Source of the DNA: Pleurodeles waltl
Taxonomy: Eukaryota; Chordata; Amphibia; Caudata; Salamandridae
Length of the DNA: 64,000 nt
Assembly (NCBI RefSeq): GCF_031143425.1
Contig: NW_027150004.1
Location: 95,888-159,887, forward strand
Direction of reading: 5' to 3'
The translations under genes were made by a program, and so were the position numbers. The notes beneath the pieces are model-generated. The model saw only the letters and a list, made by a program, of their open reading frames with translations. It was not told where the DNA came from and made no database searches. Below are positions 26,107 to 38,868 of this stretch, one piece after another (within the stretch, counting starts at the first letter, position 1; every line of letters begins with the position of its first letter).

Positions 26107-27159
26107 TTGCCTACTACGAGGGAGGACGGGGCGTGGCTCAGTGGGCGGAGCTTACAGGTGATTCATAAAGGGAGAACCTTCTACTCTGTGTCTGCAGGAG
26201 AGGAAGATAGAACCCGCGCGTCACAGTCAGATACAGATTACGCTCCAGTACATCATCAATTCACCTCCAGGAAGGATTCTAGATCTTTTTCTGCTATAGG
26301 ATCTCTGAGCGCACAGCCTTGCTTTATCTTTGCCAAGCCCAATAGTTAGGGTGGCTTGTCCTTTCCAGAAGCTGAGCTTCAACTGGGGCACCTTCTACGT
26401 TTATATTTGTAAGTGCTTCCTGTTGAGGTTTAGTTTCTGTAAAATGAGCATCATGGCCTACCCAACGGAGTATTTTCTACGAGTAAGTCAGTAAGCGTTA
26501 CCTAGCATGTTTTCATATGCCCCGTTTATATTGTACACTAAGACTACGTGATGGGCCTCGGGGGAAACGTCTCCAGCAACCTTGTGTGCCTTTGGCAATG
26601 TGATCGTTACTAGTGCGTCTTTGTGGAGATGTCCTCGTGCTTCTGCGCACAACCTGAATCGGCGGTAAACGCAGTGGTGTCGTTTTGGAAAGCTGTCCAT
26701 CATCCTGGTAAAAGGCGGGAATTCCCTTGCCTACTACGAGGGTGGACGGGGCGTGGCTCAGCGGGCGGAGCTTACAGGTGATTCATAAAGGGAGAACCTT
26801 CTACTCTGTGTCTGCAGGAGAGGAAGATAGAACCCGCGCGTCACAGTCAGATACAGATTACGCTCCAGTACATCATCAATTCACCTCCAGGAAGGATTCT
26901 AGATTGTTTTCTGCTATGGAATCTATGAGCGCACAGCCTTGCTTTATCTTTCCCACGCCCAAGAGTTAGGGTGGCTTGTCCTTTCCAGAAGCTGAGCTTT
27001 AACTGGGGCACCTGCTACGTTTATATTTGTAAGTGTTTCCTGTTGAAGTTTAGTTTCTGTAAAATGAGCATCATGGCCTACCCAACCGGAGTATTTTCTA
27101 CGAGTAAGTCAGTAAGCGTTACCTAGCATGTTTTCATATGCCCAGTTTATATTGTACAC

Positions 27160-27162
27160 TAA
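27160..27162. repeat. Left target-site copy (TAA) of the foldback element
   Basis: Uninterrupted monomers read CACTAAGACTACG here. The insertion follows the TAA directly. Confidence 0.75.
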
Positions 27163-27333
27163 GGGCCTGATTCTAACTTTGGAGGACGGTGTTAAACCGT
27201 CCCAAAAGTGGCGGATATACCACCTACCGTATTACGAGTCCATTATATCCTATGGAACTCGTAATACGGTAGGTGGTATATCCGCCACTTTTGGGACGGT
27301 TTAACACCGTCCTCCAAAGTTAGAATCAGGCCC
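27163..27333. mobile_element. Palindromic foldback MITE, PIF/Harbinger-like, 171 bp
   Basis: This is the only non-satellite DNA in the window. Two 77-bp arms (27163-27239 and 27257-27333) are perfect reverse complements around a 17-bp spacer; allowing one bulge adds four more pairs. The ends read GGGCCTGATTCTAAC and its complement. The left flank is TAA (27160-27162) and the right is TCA (27334-27336), while intact monomers have a single TAA there, so a 3-bp target duplication with one later change is the simplest reading. A 3-bp TWA target and no coding capacity fit a non-autonomous PIF/Harbinger element, which would depend on a transposase from elsewhere. The family name and the salamander link are from memory. 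The perfect arms suggest a fairly young insertion. Confidence 0.8.
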
Positions 27334-27336
27334 TCA
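27334..27336. repeat. Right target-site copy (TCA, one change from TAA)
   Basis: The three bases after the element precede GACTACG, as TAA does in intact copies. They read TCA, which I take as TAA with one substitution. The alternative is a filled-in or imprecise insertion without a duplication. Confidence 0.65.
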
Positions 27337-30057
27337 GACTACGTGATGGGCCACGGGGGAAACCTCACCAGCAACTTTGTGTGCCTTTGGCAATGTGATC
27401 GTTACTAGTGCGTCTTTGTGGAGATGTCCTCGTGCTTCTGCGCACCAATAACGCACGACCTGAATCGGCGGTAAACGCAGTGGTGTCGTTTTGGAAAGCT
27501 GTCCATCATCCTGGTAAAAGGCGGGAATTCCTTTGCCTACTACGAGGGAGGACGGGGCGTGGCTCAGTGGGCGGAGCTTACAGGTGATTCATAAAGGGAG
27601 AACCTTCTACTCTGTGTCTGCAGGAGAGGAAGATAGAACCCGCGCGTCACAGTCAGATACAGATTACGCTCCAGTACATCATCAATTCACCTCCAGGAAG
27701 GATTCTAGATCTTTTTCTGCTATAGGATCTCTGAGCGCACAGCCTTGCTTTATCTTTGCCAAGCCCAATAGTTAGGGTGGCTTGTCCTTTCCAGAAGCTG
27801 AGCTTCAACTGGGGCACCTGCTACGTTTATATTTGTAAGTGCTTCCTGTTGAGGTTTAGTTTCTGTAAAATGAGCATCATGGCCTACCCAACGGAGTATT
27901 TTCTACGAGTAAGTCAGTAAGCGTTACCTAGCATGTTTTCATATGCCCCGTTTATATTGTACACTAAGACTACGTGATGGGCCACGGGGGACACCTCACC
28001 AGCAACCTTGTGTGCCTTTGGCAATGTGATCGTTACTAGTGCGTCTTTGTGGAGATGTCCTCGTGCTTCTGCGCACCAACAACGCACGACCTGAATCGGC
28101 GGTAAATGCAGTGGTGTCGTTTTGGAAAGCTGTCCATCATCCTGGTAAAAGGCGGGAATTCCTTTGCCTACTACGAGGGTGGACGGGGCGTGGCTCAGCG
28201 GGCGGAGCTTACAGGTGATTCATAAAGGGAGAACCAGCTACTCTGTGTCTGCAGGAAAGGAAGATAGAACCCGCGCGTCACAGTCAGATACAGATTACGC
28301 TCCAGTACATCATCAATTCACCTCCAGGAAGGATTCTAGATTGTTTTCTGCTATGGAATCTATGAGCGCACAGCCTTGCTTTATCTTTCCCACGCCCAAG
28401 AGTTAGGGTGGCTTGTCCTTTCCAGAAGCTGAGCTTCACCTGGGGCACCTGCTACGTTTATATTTGTAAGTGCTTCCTGTTGAGGTTTAGTTTCTGTAAA
28501 ATGAGCATCATGGCCTACCCAACCGGAGTATTTTCTACGAGTAAGTCAGTAAGCGTTACCTAGCATGTTTTCATATGCCCCGTTTATATTGTACACTAAG
28601 ACTACGTGATGGGCCTCGGGGGAAACCTCACCAGCAACCTTGTGTGCCTTTGGCAATGTGATCGTTACTAGTCCGTCTTTGTGGAGATGTCCTCGTGCTT
28701 CTGCGCATCAACAACGCACGACCTGAATCGGCGGTAAACGCAGTGGTGTCGTTTTGGAAAGCTGTCCAACATTCCTGGTAAAAGGCGGGAATTCCTTTGC
28801 CTACTACGAGGGTGGACGGGGCGTGGCTCAGCGGGCGGAGCTTACAGGTTATTCATAAAGGGAGAACCAGCTACTCTGTGTCTGCAGGAGAGGAGGATAG
28901 AACCCACACGTCACAGTCAGATACAGATTACGCTCCAGTACATCATCAGTTCACCTCCAGGAAGGATTCTAGATCTTTTTCTGCTATGGAATCTATGAGC
29001 GCACAGCCTTGCTTTATCTTTGCCAAGCCCAAGTTAGGGTGGCTTGTCCTTTCCAGAAGCTGAGCTTCAACTGGGGCACCTGCTACGTTTATATTTGTAA
29101 ATGCTTCCTTTGAGTTTTAGTTTCGGTAAAATGAGCATCATGGCCTACCCAACCGGAGTATTTTCTACGAGTAAGTCAGTAAGCGTTACCTAGCATGTTT
29201 TCATATGCCCCGTTTATATTGTACACTAAGACTACGTGATGGGCCACGGGGGAAACCTCACCAGCAACTTTGTGTGCCTTTGGCAATGTGATCGTTACTA
29301 GTGCGTCTTTGTGGAGATGTCCTCGTGCTTCTGCGCACCAACAACGCACGACCTGAATCGGCGGTAAACGCAGTGGTGTTGTTTTGGAAAGCTGTCCATC
29401 ATCCTGGTAAAAGGCGGGAATTCCTTTGCCTACTACGAGGGAGGACGGGGCGTGGCTCAGCGGGCGGAGCTTACAGGTGATTCATAAAGGGAGAACCAGC
29501 TGCTCTGTGTCTGCAGGAAAGGAAGATAGAACCCGCGGGTCACAGTCAGATACAGATTACGCTCCAGTACATCATCAATTCACCTCCAGGAAGGATTCTA
29601 GATTTTTTTCTGCTATGGAATCTATGAGCGCACAGCCTTGCTTTATCTTTCCCACGCCCAAGAGTTAGGGTGGCTTGTCCTTTCCAGAAGCTGAGCTTCA
29701 CCTGGGGCACCTGCTACGTTTATATTTGTAAGTGCTTCCTGTTGAGGTTTAGGTTCTGTAAAATGAGCATCATGGCCTACCCAACCGGAGTATTTTCTAC
29801 GAGTAAGTCAGTAAGCGTTACCTAGCATGTTTTCATATGCCCCGTGTATATTGTACACTAAGACTACGTGATGGGCCACGGGGGACACCTCACCAGCAAC
29901 CTTGTGTGCCTTTGGCAATGTGATCGTTACTAGTGCATCTTTGTGGAGATGTCCTCGTGCTTCTGCGCACCAACAACGCACGACCTGAATCGGCGGTAAA
30001 CGCAGTGGTGTCGTTTTGGAAAGCTGTCCATCATCCTGGTAAAAGGCGGGAATTCCT

Positions 30058-33000
30058 TTGCCTACTACGAGGGAGGACGGGGCGTGGCTCAGTGGGCGGA
30101 GCTTACAGGTGATTCATAAAGGGAGAACCTTCTACTCTGTGTCTGCAGGAGAGGAAGATAGAACCCGCGCGTCACAGTCAGATACAGATTACGCTCCAGT
30201 ACATCATCAATTCACCTCCAGGAAGGATTCTAGATCTTTTTCTGCTATAGGATCTCTGAGCGCACAGCCTTGCTTTATCTTTGCCAAGCCCAATAGTTAG
30301 GGTGGCTTGTCCTTTCCAGAAGCTGAGCTTCAACTGGGGCACCTGCTACGTTTATATTTGTAAGTGCTTCCTGTTGAGGTTTAGTTTCTTTAAAATGAGC
30401 ATCATGGCCTACCCAACGGAGTATTTTCTACGAGTAAGTCAGTAAGCGTTACCTAGCATGTTTTCATATGCCCCGTTTATATTGTACACTAAGACTACGT
30501 GATGGGCCTCGGGGGAAACGTCTCCAGCAACCTTGTGTGCCTTTGGCAATGTGATCGTTACTAGTGCGTCTTTGTGGAGATGTCCTCGTGCTTCTGCGCA
30601 CAACCTGAATCGGCGGTAAACGCAGTGGTGTCGTTTTGGAAAGCTGTCCATCATCCTGGTAAAAGGCGGGAATTCCCTTGCCTACTACGAGGGTGGACGG
30701 GGCGTGGCTCAGCGGGCGGAGCTTACAGGTGATTCATAAAGGGAGAACCTTCTACTCTGTGTCTGCAGGAGAGGAAGATAGAACCCGCACGTCACAGTCA
30801 GATACAGATTACGCTCCAGTACATCATCAATTCACCTCCAGGAAGGATTCTAGATTGTTTTCTGCTATGGAATCTATGAGCGCACAGCCTTGCTTTATCT
30901 TTCCCACGCCCAAGAGTTAGGGTGGCTTGTCCTTTCCAGAAGCTGAGCTTTAACTGGGGCACCTTCTACGTTTATATTTGTAAGTGTTTCCTGTTGAAGT
31001 TTAGTTTCTGTAAAATGAGCATCATGGCCTACCCATCCGGAGTATTTTCTACGAGTAAGTCAGTAAGCGTTACCTAGCATGTTTTCATATGCCCCGTTTA
31101 TATTGTACACTAAGACTACGTGATGGGCCACGGGGGAAACCTCACCAGCAACTTTGTGTGCCTTTGGCAATGTGATCGTTACTAGTGCGTCTTTGTGGAG
31201 ATGTCCTCGTGCTTCTGCGCACCAACAACGCACGACCTGAATCGGCGGTAAACGCAGTGGTGTCGTTTTGGAAAGCTGTCCATCATCCTGGTAAAAGGCG
31301 GGAATTCCTTTGCCTACTACGAGGGAGGACGGGGCGTGGCTCAGTGGGCGGAGCTTACAGGTGATTCATAAAGGGAGAACCTTCTACTCTGTGTCTGCAG
31401 GAGAGGAAGATAGAACCCGCGCGTCACAGTCAGATACAGATTACGCTCCAGTACATCATCAATTCACCTCCAGGAAGGATTCTAGATCTTTTTCTGCTAT
31501 AGGATCTCTGAGCGCACAGCCTTGCTTTATCTTTGCCAAGCCCAATAGTTAGGGTGGCTTGTCCTTTCCAGAAGCTGAGCTTCAACTGGGGCACCTGCTA
31601 CGTTTATATTTGTAAGTGCTTCCTGTTGAGGTTTAGTTTCTGTAAAATGAGCATCATGGCCTACCCAACGGAGTATTTTCTACGAGTAAGTCAATAAGCG
31701 TTACCTAGCATGTTTTCATATGCCCCGTTTATATTGTACACTAAGACTACGTGATGGGCCTCGGGGGAAACCTCACCAGCAACCTTGTGTGCCTTTGGCA
31801 ATGTGATCGTTACTAGTGCGTCTTTGTGGAGATGTCCTCGTGCTTCTGCGCATCAACAACGCACGACCTGAATCGGCGGTAAACGCAGTGGTGTCGTTTT
31901 GGAAAGCTGTCCATCATCCTGGTAAAAGGCGGGAATTCCTTTGCCTACTACGAGGGTGGACGGGGCGTGGCTCAGCGGGCGGAGCTTACAGGTGATTCAT
32001 AAAGGGAGAACCAGCTACTCTGTGTCTGCAGGAGAGGAAGATAGAACCCGCGCGTCACAGTCAGATACAGATTACGCTCCAGTACATCATCAGTTCACCT
32101 CCAGGAAGGATTCTAGATCTTTTTCTGCTATGCAATCTATGAGCGCACAGCCTTGCTTTATCTTTGCCAAGCCCAAGTTAGGGTGGCTTGTCCTTTCCAG
32201 AAGCTGAGCTTCAACTGGGGCACCTGCTACGTTTATATTTGTAAATGCTTCCTTTGAGGTTTAGTTTCTGTAAAATGAGCATCATGGCCTACCCAACCGG
32301 AGTATTTTCTACGAGTAAGTCAGTAAGCGTTACCTAGCATGTTTTCATATGCCCCGTTTATATTGTACACTAAGACTACGTGATGGGCCACGGGGGAAAC
32401 CTCACCAGCAACCTTGTGTGCCTTTGGCAATGTGATTGTTACTAGTGCGTCTTTGTGGAGATGTCCTCGTGCTTCTGCGCACCAACAACGCACGACCTGA
32501 ATCGGCGGTAAACGCAGTGGTGTCGTTTTGGAAAGCTGTCCATCATCCTGGTAAAAGGCGGGAATTCCTTTGCCTACTACGAGGGTGGACGGGGCGTGGC
32601 TCAGCGGGCGGAGCTTACAGGTGATTCATAAAGGGAGAACCAGCTGCTCTGTGTCTGCAGGAAAGGAAGATAGAACCCGCGCGTCACAGTCAGATACAGA
32701 TTACGCTCCAGTACATCATCAATTCACCTCCAGGAAGGATTCTAGATTGTTTTCTGCTATGGAATCTATGAGCGCACAGCCTTGCTTTATCTTTCCCACG
32801 CCCAAGAGTTAGGGTGGCTTGTCCTTTCTAGAAGCTGAGCTTCACCTGGGGCACCTGCTACGTTTATATTTGTAAGTGCTTCCTGTTGAGGTTTAGTTTC
32901 TGTAAAATGAGCATCATGGCCTACCCAACCGGAGTATTTTCTACGAGTAAGTCAGTAAGCGTTACCCAGCAGGTTTTCATATGCCCCGTTTATATTGTAC

Positions 33001-33201
33001 ACTAAGACTACGTGATGGGCCACGGGGGAAACCTCACCAGCATCCTTGTGTGCCTTTGGCAATGTGATTGTTACTAGTGCGTCTTTGTGGAGATGTCCTC
33101 GTGCTTCTGCGCACCAACAACGCACGACCTGAATCGGCGGTAAACGCAGTGGTGTCGTTTTGGAAAGCTGTCCATCATCCTGGTAAAAGGCGGGAATTCC
33201 T
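30058..33201 (+). repeat. Array block 9: S-D-A-B-C (3144 bp)
   Basis: Copies start at 30058 (S), 30678 (D), 31310 (A), 31941 (B) and 32570 (C). Private changes include CACCTTCTACG near 30961, CCCATCCGG near 31034 and TATGCAATC near 32131. Confidence 0.86.
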
Positions 33202-36200
33202 TTGCCTACTACGAGGGAGGACGGGGCGTGGCTCAGTGGGCGGAGCTTACAGGTGATTCATAAAGGGAGAACCTTCTACTCTGTGTCTGCAGGAGAGGAA
33301 GATAGAACCCGCGCGTCACAGTCAGATACAGATTACGCTCCAGTACATCATCAATTCACCTCCAGGAAGGATTCTAGATCTTTTTCTGCTATAGGATCTC
33401 TGAGCGCACAGCCTTGCTTTATCTTTGCCAAGCCCAATAGTTAGGGTGGCTTGTCCTTTCCAGAAGCTGAGCTTCAACTTGGGCACCTACTACGTTTATA
33501 TTTGTAAGTGCTTCCTGTTGAGGTTTAGTTTCTGTAAAATGAGCATCATGGCCTACCCAACGGAGTATTTTCTACGAGTAAGTCAGTAAGCGTTACCTAG
33601 CATGTTTTCATATGCCCCGTTTATATTGTACACTAAGACTACGTGATGGGCCTCGGGGGAAACGTCTCCAGCAACCTTGTGTGCCTTTGGCAATGTGATC
33701 GTTACTAGTGCGTCTTTGTGGAGATGTCCTCGTGCTTCTGCGCACAACCTGAATCGGCGGTAAACGCAGTGGTGTCGTTTTGGAAAGCTGTCCATCATCC
33801 TGGTAAAAGGCGGGAATTCTCTTGCCTACTACGAGGGTGGACGGGGCGTGGCTCAGCGGGCGGAGCTTACAGGTGATTCATAAAGGGAGAACCTTCTACT
33901 CTGTGTCTGCAGGAGAGGAAGATAGAACCCGCGCGTCACAGTCAGATACAGATTACGCTCCAGTACATCATCAATTCACCTCCAGGAAGGATTCTAGATT
34001 GTTTTCTGCTATGGAATCTATGAGCGCACAGCCTTGCTTTATCTTTCCCACGCCCAAGAGTTAGGGTGGCTTGTCCTTTCCAGAAGCTGAGCTTTAACTG
34101 GGGCACCTGCTACGTTTATATTTGTAAGTGTTTCCTGTTGAAGTTTAGTTTCTGTAAAATGAGCATCATGGCCTACCCAACCGGAGTATTTTCTACGAGT
34201 AAGTCAGTAAGCGTTACCTAGCATGTTTTCATATGCCCGTTTATATTGTACACTAAGACTACGTGATGGGCCACGGGGGAAACCTCACCAGCAACTTTGT
34301 GTGCCTTTGGCAATGTGATCGTTACTAGTGCGTCTTTGTGGAGATGTCCTCGTGCTTCTGCGCACCAACAACGCACGACCTGAATCGGCGGTAAACGCAG
34401 TGGTGTCGTTTTGGAAAGCTGTCCATCATCCTGGTAAAAGGCGGGAATTCCTTTGCCTACTACGAGGGAGGACGGGGCGTGGCTCAGTGGGCGGAGCTTA
34501 CAGGTGATTCATAAAGGGAGAACCACCTTCTCTGTGTCTGCAGGAGAGGAAGATAGAACCCGCGCGTCACAGTCAGATACAGATTACGCTCCAGTACATC
34601 ATCAATTCACCTCCAGGAAGGATTCTAGATCTTTTTCTGCTATAGGATCTCTGAGCGCACAGCCTTGCTTTATCTTTGCCAAGCCCAATAGTTAGGGTGG
34701 CTTGTCCTTTCCAGAAGCTGATCTTCAACTGGGGCACCTGCTACGTTTATATTTGTAAGTGCTTCCTGTTGAGGTTTAGTTTCTGTAAAATGAGCATCAT
34801 GGCCTACCCAACGGAGTATTTTCTACGAGTAAGTCAGTAAGCGTTACCTAGCATGTTTTCATATGCCCCGTTTATATTGTACACTAAGACTACGTGATGG
34901 GCCACGGGGGAAACCTCACCAGCAACCTTGTGTGCCTTTGGCAATGTGATTGTTACTAGTGCGTCTTTGTGGAGATGTCCTCGTGCTTCTGCGCACCAAC
35001 AACGCACGACCTGAATCGGCGGTAAACGCAGTGGTGTCGTTTTGGAAAGCTGTCCATCATCCTGGTAAAAGGCGGGAATTCCTTTGCCTACTACGAGGGT
35101 GGACGGGGCGTGGCTCAGCGGGCGGAGCTTACAGGTGATTCATAAAGGGAGAACCAGCTGCTCTGTGTTTGCAGGAAAGGAAGATAGAACCCGCGCGTCA
35201 CAGTCAGATACAGATTACGCTCCAGTACATCATCAATTCACCTCCAGGAAGGATTCTAGATTGTTTTCTGCTATGGAATCTATGAGCGCACAGCCTTGCT
35301 TTATCTTTCCCACGCCCAAGAGTTAGGGTGGCTTGTCCTTTCCAGAAGCTGAGCTTCACCTGGGGCACCTGCTACGTTTATATTTGTAAGTGCTTCCTGT
35401 TGAGGTTTAGTTTCTGTAAAATGAGCATCATGGCCTACCCAACCGGAGTATTTTCTACGAGTAAGTCAGTAAGCGTTACCTAGCATGTTTTCATATGCCC
35501 CGTGTATATTGTACACTAAGACTACGTGATGGTCAACGGGGGACACCTCACCAGCAACCTTGTGTGCCTTTGGCAATGTGATCGTTAGTAGTGCGTCTTT
35601 GTGGAGATGTCCTCGTGCTTCTGCGCACCAACAACGCACGACCTGAATCGGCGGTAAACGCAGTGGTGTCGTTTTGGAAAGCTGTCCATCATCCTGGTAA
35701 AAGGCGGGAATTCCTTTGCCTACTACGAGGGAGGACGGGGCGTGACTCAGTGGGCGGAGCTTACAGGTGATTCATAAAGGGAGAACCAGCTACTCTGTGT
35801 CTGCAGGAGAGGAAGATGGAACCCACGCGTCACAGTCAGATACAGATTACGCTCCAATACATCATCAGTTCACCTCCAGGAAGGATTCTAGATCTTTTTC
35901 TGCTATGGAATCTATGAGCGCACAGCCTTGCTTTATCTTTGCCAAGCCCAAGTTAGGGTGGCTTGTCCTTTCCAGAAGCTGAGCTTCAACTGGGGCACCT
36001 GCTACGTTTTTATTTGTAAATGCTTCCTTTGAGGTTTAGTTTCTGTAAAATGAGCATCATGGCCTACCCAACCGGAGTATTTTCTACGAGTAAGTCAGTA
36101 AGCGTTACCCAGCATGTTTTCATATGCCCCGTTTATATTGTACACTAAGACTACGTGATGGGCCACGGGGGAAACCTCACCAGCATCCTTGTGTGCCTTT

Positions 36201-38868
36201 GGCAATGTGATTGTTACTAGTGCGTCTTTGTGGAGATGTCCTCGTGCTTCTGCGCACCAACAACGCACGACCTGAATCGGCGGTAAACGCAGTGGTGTCG
36301 TTTTGGAAAGCTGTCCATCATCCTGGTAAAAGGCGGGAATTCCTTTGCCTACTACGAGGGTGGACGGGGCGTGGCTCAGCGGGCGGAGCTTACAGGTGAT
36401 TCATAAAGGGAGAACCAGCTGCTCTGTGTCTGCAGGAGAGGAAGATAGAACCCGCGCGTCACAGTCAGATACAGATTACGCTCCAGTACATCATCAATTC
36501 ACCTCCAGGAAGGATTCTAGATTGTTTTCTGCTATGGAATCTATGAGCGCACAGCCTTGCTTTATCTTTCCCACGCCCAATAGTTAGGGTGGCTTGTCCT
36601 TTCCAGAAGCTGAGCTTCAACAGGGGCACCTGCTACGTTTATATTTGTAAGTGCTTCCTGTTGAGGTTTAGTTTCTGTAAAATGAGCATCATGGCCTACC
36701 CAACGGAGTATTTTCTACGAGTAAGTCAGTAAGCGTTACCTAGCATGTTTTCATATGCCCCGTTTATATTGTACACTAAGACTACGTGATGGGCCACGGG
36801 GGACACCTCACCAGCAACCTTGTGTGCCTTTGGCAATGTGATCGTTACTAGTGCGTCTTTGTGGAGATGTCCTCGTGCTTCTGCGCACCAACAACGCACG
36901 ACCTGAATCGGCGGTAAACGCAGTGGTGTCGTTTTGGAAAGCTGTCCATCATCCTGGTAAAAGGCGGGAATTCCTTTGCCTACTACGAGGGTGGACGGGG
37001 CGTGGCTCAGCGGGCGGAGCTTACAGGTGATTCATAAAGGGAGAACCAGCTACTCTGTGTCTGCAGGAAAGGAAGATAGAACCCGCGCGTCACAGTCAGA
37101 TACAGATTACGCTCCAGTACATCATCAATTCACCTCCAGGAAGGATTCTAGATTGTTTTCTGCTATGGAATCTATGAGCGCACAGCCTTGCTTTATCTTT
37201 CCCACGCCCAAGAGTTAGGGTGGCTTGTCCTTTCCAGAAGCTGAGCTTCACCTGGGGCACCTGCTACGTTTATATTTGTAAGTGCTTCCTGTTGAGGTTT
37301 AGTTTCTGTAAAATGAGCATCATGGCCTACCCAACCGGAGTATTTTCTACGAGTAAGTCAGTAAGCGTTACCTAGCATGTTTTCATATGCCCCGTTTATA
37401 TTGTACACTAAGACTACGTGATGGGCCTCGGGGGAAACCACACCAGCAACCTTGTGTGCCTTTGGCAATGTGATCGTTACTAGTGCGTCTTTGTGGAGAT
37501 GTCCTCGTGCTTCTGCGCATCAACAACGCACGACCTGAATCGGCGGTAAACGCAGTGGTGTCGTTTTGGAAAGCTGTCCATCATCCTGGTAAAAGGCGGG
37601 AATTCCTTTGCCTACTACGAGGGTGGACGGGGCGTGGCTCAGCGGGCGGAGCTTACAGGTGATTCATAAAGGGAGAACCAGCTACTCTGTGTCTGCAGGA
37701 GAGGAAGATAGAACCCACACGTCACAGTCAGATACAGATTACGCTCCAGTACATCATCAGTTCACCTCCAGGAAGGATTCTAGATCTTTTTCTGCTAAGG
37801 AATCTATGAGCGCACAGCCTTGCTTTATCTTTGCCAAGCCCAAGTTAGGGTGGCTTGTCCTTTCCAGAAGCTGAGCTTCAACTGGGGCACCTGCTACGTT
37901 TATATTTGTAAATGCTTCCTTTGAGTTTTAGTTTCTGTAAAATGAGCATCATGGCCTACCCAACCGGAGTATTTTCTACGAGTAAGTCAGTAAGCGTTAC
38001 CTAGCATGTTTTCATATGCCCTGTGTATATTGTACACTAAGACTACGTGATGGGCAACGGGGGAAACCTCACCAGCAACCTTGTGTGCCTTTGGCAATGT
38101 GATTGTTACTAGTGCGTCTTTGTGGAGATGTCCTCGTGCTTCTGCGCACCAACAACGCACGACCTGAATCGGCGGTAAACGCAGTGGTGTCGTTTTGGAA
38201 AGCTGTCCATCATCCTGGTAAAAGGCGGGAATTCCTTTGCCTACTACGAGGGTGGACGGGGCATGGCTCAGCGGGCGGAGCTTACAGGTGATTCATAAAG
38301 GGAGAACCAGCTGCTCTGTGTCTGCAGGAAAGGAAGATAGAACCCGCGCGTCACAGTCAGATACAGATTACGCTCCAGTACATCATCAATTCACCTCCAG
38401 GAAGGATTCTAGATTGTTTTCTGCTATGGAATCTATGAGCGCACAGCCTTGCTTTATCTTTCCCACGCCCAAGAGTTAGGGTGGCTTGTCCTTTCCAGAA
38501 GCTGAGCTTCACCTGGGGCACCTGCTACGTTGATATTTGTAAGTGCTTCCTGTTGAGGTTTAGTTTCTGTAAAATGAGCATCATGGCCTACCCAACCGGA
38601 GTATTTTCTATGAGTAAGTCAGTAAGCGTTACCTAGCATGTTTTCATATGCCCCGTGTATATTGTACACTAAGACTACGTGATGGGCCACGGGGGACACC
38701 TCACCAGCAACCTTGTGTGCCTTTGGCAATGTGATCGTTACTAGTGCGTCTTTGTGGAGATGTCCTCGTGCTTCTGCGCACCAACAACGCACGACCTGAA
38801 TCGGCGGTAAACGCATTGGTGTCGTTTTGGAAAGCTGTCCATCATCCTGGTAAAAGGCGGGAATTCCT
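33202..38868 (+). repeat. Array block 10: S-D-A-C-B-C-C-B-C, transition block (5667 bp)
   Basis: Copies start at 33202 (S), 33822 (D, the last D head in the window), 34453 (A), 35084 (C), 35716 (B), 36345 (C), 36976 (C), 37608 (B) and 38237 (C). The copies here are the least uniform of the array. The 34453 copy has AACCACCTTC, and the 35716 copy has GTCAACGGGGG, CGTGACTCAG, GATGGAACC and CCAATACATC. The 37608-38237 pair is later reused at 43277 and 47694. Confidence 0.85.

Larger units (their letters stand above)
26107..30057 (+). repeat. Array block 8: S-D(+insertion)-A-C-B-C (3951 bp)
   Basis: Copies start at 26107 (S), 26727 (D, interrupted by the foldback element), 27533 (A), 28164 (C), 28797 (B) and 29426 (C). 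Removing the 171-bp element and one 3-bp target copy returns the D copy to 632 bp. The later copies carry several private changes, including TCCAACATTCC near 28766, TTTCGGTAAAATG near 29122 and CCGCGGGTCAC near 29534. Confidence 0.87.
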
